Shown: positions 54,786 to 64,000 of the stretch, in pieces | Layout: each line of letters opens with the position of its first letter | How positions within the stretch are numbered: the stretch's first letter is position 1 | From: Tillandsia leiboldiana | Lineage: Eukaryota > Streptophyta > Magnoliopsida > Poales > Bromeliaceae | NCBI GenBank assembly: GCA_029204045.2 | Contig: JAQNDB010000209.1 | Location: 48,686 to 112,685, forward strand | Length of the DNA: 64,000 nucleotides | Direction of reading: 5' to 3' | Translations under genes and position numbers: made by a program | The notes under the pieces: generated by a model | What the model saw: the letters and a program-made list of their open reading frames with translations, nothing else | Told to the model about the DNA's origin: nothing | Database searches by the model: none

Positions 54786-56019
54786 TGTGAGGACCCGAAT
54801 TCCCACTTAAGAGATTACTGTCGGGTTAGTGGCCTTTGGGAGTGTTTGTGCGCGTGTCGGGCCAAAGAAATAGATTTGTGGTGCAAATTGGGATTTAGTT
54901 TGCATCACTGGAGGCCTGCGTGGTGTGTCGGTGGTGTTTGTGCGCAATTTGGACACAAGTGTTGGACTTTGGGCTTAAAATGAGATCCCGTGGGAAATTG
55001 GAGGACCTGTCGAGTGTTTAGAGGTGGTTTCGCGCGGCGTAGATGTCAAATTTGGACTTCGGGTGAAGTTTGGATAAAAGATTACCTCTCCGGTCGCCTT
55101 CGGGAATTTCTAGAGTTGGAATTTGGCAAATCGGACTTCAGAATTTGGACCCGGCGCGAAAATCGGATCAAGTGGGATATCCGGGGGCATTCGGCAAATT
55201 TTCGGTTGAGAATTTGGAGAAACAGACATCGTTTTTGGATTCAGCGCGCGAAATCGTTGAGAATAGACTATTTACTTGTTTGTTTTGGAGCCAGGATGAA
55301 ATGCGCATTTTTCGAGGCGACGCGACACGAATCTCGAGGCGAGGCGACGGCACGGAAACCCAGGCCGTGGGCGCGCGGCTTGAGGCGCGCGGCAGGCTCG
55401 CTATGCGCACTGGGGAAGCGCGCCCGCCTGCGCGGGAGGCACGCGGGGGCCGCCACGTGGCGGGCCCCCACTGGCGCCCACTCGGGCGTGCGGGGGCGCG
55501 CGCCCGTGTGGCGCGTCCGTGTCCCGCGCCTGCGCGGGCGCGGTGTCACGCGCCCGTGTGGCACGCGGGCTGCGCGCCCGCGTGGCACGCAGGGACGCGG
55601 CCACGTGGCGCGACGCGCGCGCGCCTGGACCTGGTGCACCGCCCTTGTGCGTGTGGACCGCCGGGTGGAGAGCTCCCATTGGCGGTGCACCGTGGACCCG
55701 GTGCATGAGCACCTTCTCTCCTCCTTTTTCTTCTTCTTCTTCTTCCTTCTCCACCCGAGGGCCATTTTCTTCTCCTCTTCCTTTCTTCTCCAACCGAGCG
55801 TGAGTGAGTGAGAGGGAGGGAGTGGTGTGGGGGGCGGCGGTGCGTCGTGGGCCTCGTGGAGCGCGCGAGTTTTTCCAACGGAGCAGTTGGGCGGCGCGGC
55901 GCAGTCGAGGTTGGTCCCGTGTGTTAATCTTACGGAGTTCTTGCGCTGTTTGGGGCGTTCTTTTGGACATTGGATTTGACGCCTTACTCTCGTGTGTGTC
56001 AGGGACCGTGTTTTACTGC

Positions 56020-56250
56020 TCCGTTTTGCGTGCGGACCCCGACGGCATGTTCCGTTTTGCATGCGGACTCCGTTTTGCGAGCGGGTCTCGGCACCGTGCA
56101 CCGTTTTGTGTGCGGACTCCATTTTGCGCGCGGGTTTCGGCACCGTGCACCGTTTTGCGTGCGGACTCCATTTTGCGCACGGGTTTCGGCACCGTGCTCC
56201 GTTTTGCGTGCGGACTCCGGCGGTGTGCACCGTTTTGCGTGCAACTTGTT
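56020..56250. repeat. Short minisatellite in LTR E
   Basis: Same CCGTTTTGCGTGCGGACTCC unit as at 8115-8640, only about 230 bp long, some units with GCGCGCGGGT in place of the second half. Confidence 0.85.
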
Positions 56251-57375
56251 TTACGAGCTCGGATTGAGGCGTGCCTTTACACTCTTTGGATCTACGCGTC
56301 ACAAGGATTACCGTCGTGTCTTCGAGGAATTTTCTGAGATTCGCCCGAAGGTATACTTCTTTCCCCTTTGCTGTGCAGAGTATTACAGTTGTGTTTGTTG
56401 TGGACTTTCGTGCTCACCGTGTTGTGGAATTTGTAACTCAGCCTCCGGGACTCGGATTTTGACGTGCAGGTACTCGTTTCGAAGGTCTCGACGCGGCGAT
56501 CGCGATAGTATTTTTGATGGATTTTTCAGAGTCCGTTCTGCAGGTGAAAATTTCACATCTTCGGGGCTGGTTTCAACAGATGGTGTATACTTGGATATTT
56601 TAGCATAAAGTGTAACTTTGGACCTTTTGTTGTACCCAGGAGGGTTCGCGAGTGTTTTTGGAACACTGCAAGGAGCCGAGGTGGCGCGACATGTACCGTG
56701 GATACGGGTTCAGCGGATTGTGCGAGCAAGTGGCGACGCTCTTCACCGACCCCAGGTTTGCCTTGGATTGAACACTTCAGGTGGGTAAGCTTAATATCAG
56801 TAACTGTATAAGGCAATGATTATGTTATGGCAAATATAAGTGCACTTGTGGGGATGTCACCCCTCGATGACTGACAGCAGGCATATTTGATGTACAACCG
56901 ATATGAGCGAAAGGTAAGCAAGGAATGGCCTACTTGGGTGAGATTGGTATACCATAGTGGGAATACTTTAGCATGCTTCGCTAATATATGTTTCACCCAC
57001 TTTTATCATTTCTGAGGACAAAAGCATGCTTGTATGGACATGTAGTTAGGCCATCTTTTATTGCTACACTACTTATTGCAACTTGACTTAGGAGAAACCA
57101 TGCTTTTCCTTTCTTCTTCTTTGTTAGTCAGGTGGTCAGTGTGCTTGGGTTCGAGCAGGGATCTGGGTAGTGTAGTCGGGACTTGGTGTCTGGGACAGGT
57201 TGGATTAGTTGTAGGGCTTTGCGGCAACCGCGGATGTTGGGCGGTTGACCGGATATTTAGTTATGCACCAGATTAGGTATCTGATTTCTCTAGTGGACAG
57301 AGTTTCCCACTTTGATCAGATTCATGATCCAGTCCTGCTTTTGTTACTTATCACACCGGCGCGGATATTGCCCGG

Positions 57376-57837
57376 TGATACTTTACTCGTGTGGGTCGCT
57401 CCCCTCGAGTGCCACACCGGAGTGTGCGATCGGACGGTTAGAGTTGCCGATCTGTTACTTACTATTGGTTGCGATCGGACGGTAATAGTTGCCGATCTGT
57501 TACCTAAGAGTCCTTGAGACTCCTATCCCTGATACTTTACTCGTGTGGGTCGCTCCCCTCGAGTGCCACTCCGGAGTGTGCGATCGGACGGTTAGAGTTG
57601 CCGATCTGTTACTTACTATTGGTTGCGATCGGACGGTAATAGTTGCCGATCTGTTACCTAAGAGTCCTTGAGACTCCTATCCCTGATACTTTACTCGTGT
57701 GGGTCGCTCCCCTCGAGTGCCACTCCGGAGTGTGCGATCGGACGGTTAGAGTTGCCGATCTGTTACATACTTTTGGTTGCGATCGGACGGTAATAGTTGC
57801 CGATCTGTTACCTAAGAGTCCTTGAGACTCCTATCCC
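57376..57837. repeat. 154-bp tandem triplication in LTR E
   Basis: Three units start TGATACTTTACTCGTGTGGG at 57376, 57530 and 57684 and end at 57837, exactly 3 x 154 bp with only a few differences. Each unit holds an internal ~52-bp near-duplication around GCGATCGGACGGT. LTR F has a single partial copy near 61545-61590. Confidence 0.93.
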
Positions 57838-58078
57838 TTATCGGTGTTATGCATTGGCCAGCATACCCGATTCGTCAGGCACAGCAGGCAGTACCAGTAT
57901 TTCTGGCGTCACTAGATTGAGTTTATTACAGATGTTTACTTTACTGTTACACTCGTGTTAGGGGGACCGAGTGGAGTCCAGTAGCCGTGTTTAGACCAGT
58001 GCTAGTGTTGTTGGGAACCGTTTGGGGATTGACGGTTGTCCCAAGGTCATTGTGAGTTATTGACTGTTGTACGAGAGG

Positions 58079-58195
58079 CATGGTAGGCATAGCAGGCAGG
58101 CATGGCAGGCATGGCAGGCATGGCAGGCATGGCAGGCATAGCAGGCATGGCAAGCATAGTAGGCATAGCAGGCATAGCAGGCATAGAGGCATGTT
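58079..58195. repeat. 9-bp GGCATGGCA minisatellite in LTR E
   Basis: About twelve GGCATGGCA / GGCATAGCA units. A few isolated GGCAG motifs occur at the corresponding place in LTR F (about 61632-61680). Confidence 0.9.
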
Positions 58196-58253
58196 AGCTG
58201 TTGAGAGTCTCCAGCTTCCTTATTTCAGTCTTTACGGCTTTGGTTAGTTTTTG

Positions 58254-61200
58254 TGTGATGATCCGGAATTCTACAGGGCTTTTACTGTGTAACCGGCAGC
58301 TTCTGGAGGCCTACGGGGCATGTCGGCGGTGTTCGTGCGCCAATTTGGACACAAGTGATTGACTCCGGGCTTAAAGTGGATCACGTGGGTAATCAGGGAA
58401 CCCCGTCGGATGTTTATAGGTGTTTTCGCGCAAATCGGATATCAGATTTGGACTCGGCACGAAATTCGGATTGAAAATGCCTTTTCGGGAGCCTCCGGCG
58501 ATTTATTGGATGGGAATTTGGCGAAGCGGACATCAAATTCGGGTTCAGCGCGCGAAAACGGTCAAGATGGACTATCTGCTGGATTTTTCTGAGCTTCGGG
58601 TACTGTTCACCGCCGGAACAGTAACTCCGGCGATCGCCGGCGGCGGCGGCGGCGGCGGGCAGCGTCGGCGGGCGGCGGCGCGGCCTCGGGCAGGCGGAAC
58701 GGCGGCGGCACGGGGCGCGGGCAGCGCGCGGGCGCGCGGGCAGGCGCGCGGTCCACGCGGCCGTCGTGCACCAAGGCGGGGGCACGTGGCATCACCCCAT
58801 AGGCCGGCTCACAGCTCACGGTCTACGGAGCATGATGGTTGGGTTTTGGTTCACGGTGCACCGGAGTGGACACGTGGCAGGTTACCATTGGTTCGGCTTA
58901 CGGAGGCTCGTGCACCGGGTGCAGCGGTCAGTGGCAGGGACGCGTGGCGCTTCCCTATTGGCTGGTCAACTGTGCGGGCAGGAGGGGCAGCTGGCGCGGG
59001 CAGGCGCGCAGGCGCGACGGTACTGTTGTCGGGGACGCGTGTCGACTCCCGGGGTTGGCCGCGTGGCGCAGCGGGAGTGGAGGATTTGGGCTGTCGCCTG
59101 TTAGGGCGACACGTGGCGGGCGCTGAGGCGGGTCGGACGGACCGCAGATCCCGTCCGACGGCGCGCCTTGGGCCGGGCCGCACTGTGCGCGCCCGAAAGT
59201 CTTGGGCCGGGCCGCACTGTGCGCGCCCGGAAACTTCCGGGCGCCCGAAAATGGGGACCCGGATGGCATTTTGCTATTTGTTTGGGAGGCCTATTTAAAC
59301 AGCCCGAGCTCCTTTCTTCTCACTTTTTCCACCATTTCCGAGCCTCCTCTCACCAAGGTGTCTTCAGCAAAGTTGTTCCCCTTCGAGTTCTACATCTTCT
59401 GGAGGATTTCCAAGATTTGTGGTGGCACACACTCCGAGGTTGGATTTTACGGCGCGGCGCGACGCTCGTTCCCTTGTGATTCCCTTCGTCGCATTTCAGT
59501 GCACGGACTCTCCCGAGCTACCCCGGCACTCTTTTTCAGCGATTCTTGCGCCATCGTCTTCACGACAGGTAGGGCTACGTTTTCCGTGTTTGCTGGTTTT
59601 TCCCATCCCGAGGTTTTCATGGGTTTTTCGGATCATCTTGTGACCTCATTTTGCTGTGATGGAGTTTTGGACAGCGGTTCGGTATTTCGGCGATATCTCC
59701 GCAACCAGACATCGGATTGAGGTGATTCAAAAGGCAATTTGCATCTACGCATCGCAAGGAGTCTCTCTGAATTTTCTTGGATTTTTCTGGAATTTTTCCC
59801 GAAGGTGAGAAACCCCTTTTTACAGAACTTTGTAGCACAGTTTTGGGTGGAAGTATTGTTCGGGGTAGTTCTCTTGTCGATTTTGGATCTCAGCGTAGAA
59901 AACTCGTGTGGGAACGTGCAGGTACTCGTTTCGACCGGTTCGTCGCGAGGATCGTGACGGTATTTTTCCTGGAATTTCTCGAGCAGATCTCGCAGGTGAA
60001 AAAAAAGGCAAAACTGTGGACTGATTGTATTTGGGACAGATTTTGGTGTGAGCATGGTGGATTAATTGTGCTTGTTCTTTTGGGGTATTTTTGTGCAGCA
60101 CCGTGGTGATCGTTGAGACCGGGCGCGGACTTCGCTGTTGGGATCGGGGTTTAGCGCTCGAGGTGGGTGGTTGCTTTACTCCTCTTTTCTGATATACCCA
60201 CTAGGAATATTAGAGTGATCCCCTTTATTGGACATGTTGAATGGTCACCTAATGGACATGCATGCTTAACTAGATAATTGTGAGCCTATCATATGGAAAA
60301 CATTATATTGGAAACTTGACATGTTGGAACTTATACATGCTTCATGGACATCGTTTTAGCATTTAACCTTGCATAAGGGGGGGGATGTACTTTCATATTG
60401 TGATATTGTGAGGCGTCTTGTGGGAGGGTACCACTTGAGGATTTTTGGACAGGCATAGGTGGATGATTCATGTGAGGGTGATTAGCAGGTTATGGACATG
60501 TGCGGTTGGATTATGATGTAGCATGATGATTACACCCAGGTGGAGTTATTACTTGATACACATGATGAACCACTATTTGTCACTCCCCTTCTTTCTTCCA
60601 TGAGGAGATAGGCTTGATTTCAGAGATATCTAGTTAGACCATTTCTGATCGCTACACTATATGTTGGGACTGCCTTGGGAGGAACCCTATTGTCTCTTCT
60701 TCCCCCTATTCCTTAGGCAGGCGGCTATTTGTTGCTCGGGTTTGAGCAGGGATCGGCATAGTGTAGCCGGGGCTTGAATTATAGCTTTTGGGGTATTGCG
60801 GCTATTGCGGATGGTAGGTGGTTGACCGGATGTCGGACCTGGGTCAGGATTGTCATTATGGGTGTGGTTGTTAACCCTCCATCTTTTGATTACCCGCTAG
60901 GCATTTGAGTAGCTTCTTTGATTAAAAGGATAAATGCACTTTATGTGTGGCAATGGCAGGCTTATTGTGATTAAACAGATATTGTTAGAACTTGCTTGAT
61001 TGGGGATTATGATTGTAGGACAGTAACATCATGTTAAAAGGTAAGGCTAATCAATAATTGTGGGCTTGGGTATGTGGCATAGGCAGGCACAGGCTATCTC
61101 ATATTTACTATTCTCATACTGTTCTATACATGCTCTAACATTATAAAGGTTATCGACATCTGTTTATTTTTTTATATCATCTTGGGACATTTGCATGCTT

Positions 61201-62360
61201 GTATGATCACCTAGTTAGGCCACCTTTTTCTGCTACACTATCATGCTGGAATTGACTTAGGAGAAACCATGCTTTTCTCTTCTTTTATTTTTTATTCGGG
61301 GGATAGTGCGCTCGGGTTCGAGCAGGGACTGGGATAGTGTAGTCAGACAGTTGTGGGCTTTGGGACAGGCAGGCTGTGAGGGCCGGGCATTGCGGCAACC
61401 GCGGATCTTTGGCGGTTGACCGGACAGTGGTTATTGCATCAGATTGGGATAGAGGATTTGGATTCCTTTTAGTGGATGGGTTTTCCACCGTGATCAGAGT
61501 CATGATCCAGTCCTGCTGATTTGGTACTTGTTAACCAGGCATTATACTCGTGTGGGTCGCTCCCCTCGAGTGCCACTCCGGAGTGTGCGTTTTTACAGGC
61601 TTCGAGTCTTCGAGACTCCCTTTTCCTATCGTGTTATGCGTAGGCGGGCATACCCGATTTGGCAGGCAGAGCAGGCAGTACCAGTGCTTACTGGTGTATC
61701 GATTGGGTCTAGACAGGCAGGCGTTGACATTCTGATGCATACATTCAGCTATTCTTTTAGCTCAGTTTTTAGAGGCATTCTAGTGGTAGCTTTTCATCAG
61801 GAGTCATACTCGTTGCATACCACCTTTATTCCTTTTGCCTCTGGTAGACCTAGTGGGCGTGTCAGAGTTGAGTTTTACCCACTAGGGGAGGCTACTGGTT
61901 TACTAGTAGTCTCACCCCCATTCTTCTTTCCTCTTTTGCTTCTCCCTTGTTTTGCAGTGTTTTATGCGGGTGCTACTGGGCTTACAGTGGCGGGTCGAGG
62001 AGAGAGGGACGGCCGAAAGTAGATAGATCTCGAGGCAGGATGAGCATGTTAGCTGGATTGTTGGTGTACCCATGTTTCTCAGACGGTAGTACCTTTACTT
62101 TGGGACTGGCTTTTGCCAGCAGGTTGTATTTTATTTTGGTGAGCTGGGAGAGACAGATGTATCATTTATACAGATGTATTGTATTTTATTTCCAGCTTCA
62201 GTCTGAGATGTATTAGTTTAGTTCAGCTCTGTTTTTATTGCTCTTTTATTATATCTCTTTTATCTGAGCAGGTTGCTGGCGCTTCGTGTACACGGAAAAT
62301 ACCGTGTGCACGGCGGATCTGTGGACGGGCCCGGGTTCTGGTTTACACCGGGGCGTGACA
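58254..62360 (+). repeat. 5' LTR of gypsy F (4107 bp)
   Basis: Starts TGTGATGATCCGGAATTC and ends ACACCGGGGCGTGACA. Distantly homologous to LTR E in order of motifs. GC-rich block 58620-59230 including two GGGCCGGGCCGCACTGTGCG copies (about 59171 and 59207). ORFs across it have no domain. Confidence 0.88.
59292..59299 (+). promoter_or_regulatory. TATA box of the gypsy F LTR
   Basis: CTATTTAAACA follows the GC-rich block and precedes a CT-rich stretch (CTCCTTTCTTCTCAC), the usual plant promoter layout. Confidence 0.55.
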
Positions 62361-62368
62361 GATTAAGT

Positions 62369-62380
62369 TGGTATCAGAGC
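62369..62380 (+). other. Primer binding site of gypsy F
   Basis: TGGTATCAGAGC, a perfect 12-base complement to the tRNA-iMet 3' end, eight bases after the LTR end. Confidence 0.9.
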
Positions 62381-64000
62381 TTAGGGATAGGTCGGTTGGG
62401 ACTTAGGAAACCCTAGGCTTTTAGCAGACCCTAGGATGATAGGACGCGAGAGACGCGACACCTTGCGAAGTCGGCGATTTATTTGTTTTACTCTTCCTGT
62501 GAGTGAAGAGGGATCGACATACTCTATTTCTGGGGGACAGTATGTTGGCTGCAGACAACATAAGGTTACAGAAATAGAAGGATGTCTTGACTTTCGCTAG
62601 ATTGGGTCGAGTGGGTTTGGGGTGTGCTGATTTGCGGTTTGTCGTGGCGAGCGGTGTCCTCCCCGACGTTGGCCTTGACCCGGGCGCACCTTGGTGCGGC
62701 AGTTGGGTCTGAGCTAGTTGTTTCAGGCCGGATACCGGATTAGAGTCAGAGGACTCGGACCCTGATGACAGGATTGTCAGAGGCTTATCAGCGGCAGAGT
62801 GAGCGGGCATCTGGTTTTGAGTGACACAGTTGTCGGAGCAGCGGGCAGCTCGACAGTGCTTCTTTCTGAGACCACCCGGTTGCAGTATCCTCAGGGGCGG
62901 GGATTTTGTAGTACTGAGGGAGTGAGTAGCCCTCCGTGCCCAATGGTTAGTGCCGAGGCGCCGAGGCAGGGTGGATTGTGAATAGCGGATGAGCTATGGG
63001 ACACCATTGATCAGTTAAGCCAGTTTTTGGCAGATAAACCACCCGATTCATAGGATTAAGTTTGGAGCCTCTTGGGGTAGAATCGTGGTTGGTGGTGATG
63101 GAAAGACTGCTTGAGAGCCTCTTGGTGTCAAAAGGATTTACGCAGTTACTGAACTACGCGCTCTATGATTTAGGGGACAAGGCGCATAGGATATGCTTGA
63201 CTGTGAGTGGATTGCGCCAGGATGCCCTTCCGTGTATTCGGACCTCTTTTGCAGGTTTTAGATTTTGGGGGTGCTTTGATAGTGGAGGCATTGGGTATGG
63301 CGCGTAGCATTGCAGTTCCGTTGGATAGGGGTCTGCCGCCAGAGGCGAGTTCTGGATAGAGGCGCTTGGCGCTAGGTATTGGTGGACAGGTCGGCCGGCA
63401 AGGACATTTTCGTTTCCCTTCCAGGGATGGTGGATATCCTTTGATGGATTATGTAAAGCTTACCCCAGGGGGGATGTTACCCTTGGTGATCGATACACTG
63501 CATGTTTGGGGTACAACATATGTGATGAGGGGTGAGCTAGTAAGGGTCATTGTATAAGGAATTGCATGAATTGATGGTGCTTTGTCGTATGACGATCTAT
63601 CCAGGTGGATTTCTGAGACGTCAGAGGTTGGGTGGACCCCGATGACAGCATCAGCCATTTTATCAGAGTGGTTGCAGCGGTTTTAGCGGGATTGGCTGTC
63701 TGCGAGAGACCACATTCGTCGCCTCAGTGTGAGCAGGGACAGGGGTCGAGCTCCCTTTGTGATTGTTCTAGCTATGTTTGGCAGGCTGAGCGACGACCAC
63801 TTGCATCGAAGAGGATGAATTTGTGCCGCCCGGTTGGAGGGCGCCACGGTAGTGGATCGAGTGTCGCCGGTGTGATTTCATCACAGCAGTCAGAGTTAGA
63901 GCATGTTGCAGTCCGGCATGGGCTAGAGGCAGAGTTGTTGCCCCGTGCACTAGAGGTACCGGTTACTGTTGATTGTGAGGTGGGGAAGGTTGTGGATCAT
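62381..64000 (+). pseudogene. Decayed gag region of gypsy F
   Basis: Only one stretch is recognisable: 63062-63190 reads EPLGVESWLVVMERLLESL and LLNYALYDLGDKAHR, the capsid-type motif of gypsy gag (usual form E-ESWL--MERL). The rest, including 63300-64000, has short ORFs in changing frames that I cannot assign. Confidence 0.6.

Larger units (their letters stand above)
54786..58253 (+). mobile_element. Gypsy E, LTR (first 3468 bp, interrupted by F)
   Basis: Starts TGTGAGGACCCGAATTCCC right after TGAAG (expected target duplication). Homologous to the 6915-10457 LTR from its first base: shared TTGCATCACTGGAGGCC and CAATTTGGACACAAGTG. Contains a GC-rich block (55320-55640), CT-rich leader-like stretch (55705-55800), a short minisatellite (56020-56250), a 154-bp triplication (57376-57837) and a 9-bp array (58079-58195). 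It ends where F is inserted; its remainder lies beyond the window, so it may be an LTR of a full element or a solo LTR. Confidence 0.85.
58254..64000 (+). mobile_element. Gypsy F, 5' LTR and start of interior
   Basis: LTR 58254-62360, primer site, then decayed gag to the window end. Inserted in LTR E; TTTTG (58249-58253) is the expected left duplication. The 3' half is outside the window. Confidence 0.85.

Noticed and set aside
57376..57837. Regular repeats with spacing suggestive of a CRISPR array (also 8115-8640)
   Set aside because: Units are contiguous tandem copies without unique spacers, in a plant retroelement LTR, with no cas-like genes.

Overview
This window is plant nuclear DNA made almost entirely of nested transposable elements. 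I found no host gene, tRNA, rRNA or prokaryotic feature. The reading rests on LTRs beginning TG and ending CA, tRNA-iMet-type primer sites (TGGTATCAGAG), Ty3/gypsy pol fragments (one with a chromodomain-like C-terminus), two Ty1/copia elements of Sirevirus type and one CACTA transposon end. It suggests a large, repeat-rich angiosperm genome, probably a heterochromatic region. The species cannot be told.

Layout. 1-789: right end of a CACTA element, inserted in the decayed pol of gypsy element A (+, pol 790-2780, 3' LTR 2781-5686). A sits inside the 3' LTR of Sirevirus 1 (minus strand; LTR remnant 5687-6547, third-ORF pseudogene 10814-12199, intact pol 13779-17480, truncated gag to 18410). A gypsy solo LTR (6915-10457, TSD TTAGT) lies within Sirevirus 1. 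18411-18862 is a chimeric junction, followed by a Sirevirus LTR (18863-20144). 20145-22409 is the decayed interior of gypsy C (minus). Its 5' LTR runs from 22410 to 38021 but is split by solo LTR X (23056-25883, TSD ACACC) and by young gypsy element D (27999-37355, TSD CCTTT).

38022-54785 is the decayed pol of gypsy B (+), cut into four pieces by Sirevirus 2 (38137-46416, minus, TSD AAGAA), solo LTR G1 (47343-50346, TSD GGATA) and inverted solo LTR G2 (50999-54496, TSD GTGGT). At 54786 the LTR of gypsy E begins. It is interrupted at 58254 by gypsy F, whose 5' LTR ends at 62360 and whose gag runs off the window.

How the parts relate. The two youngest-looking complete elements, D and Sirevirus 2, lack a usable pol, so both were probably moved by proteins supplied in trans. 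Sirevirus 1 carries an open pol of 1233 codons with all catalytic motifs. Both Sireviruses carry a third ORF downstream of pol. Its length and hydrophobic N-terminus are conserved, and upstream of it both copies show what looks like a promoter and leader intron of its own: a CCGG-core palindrome array, a TATA-like box, a CT-rich leader and a GTAAGT donor. Their LTRs also carry, downstream of the TATA box, an array of small hairpins with a constant six-base loop and stems that differ but stay paired. The third-ORF unit and the hairpin array are the two observations I would follow first.
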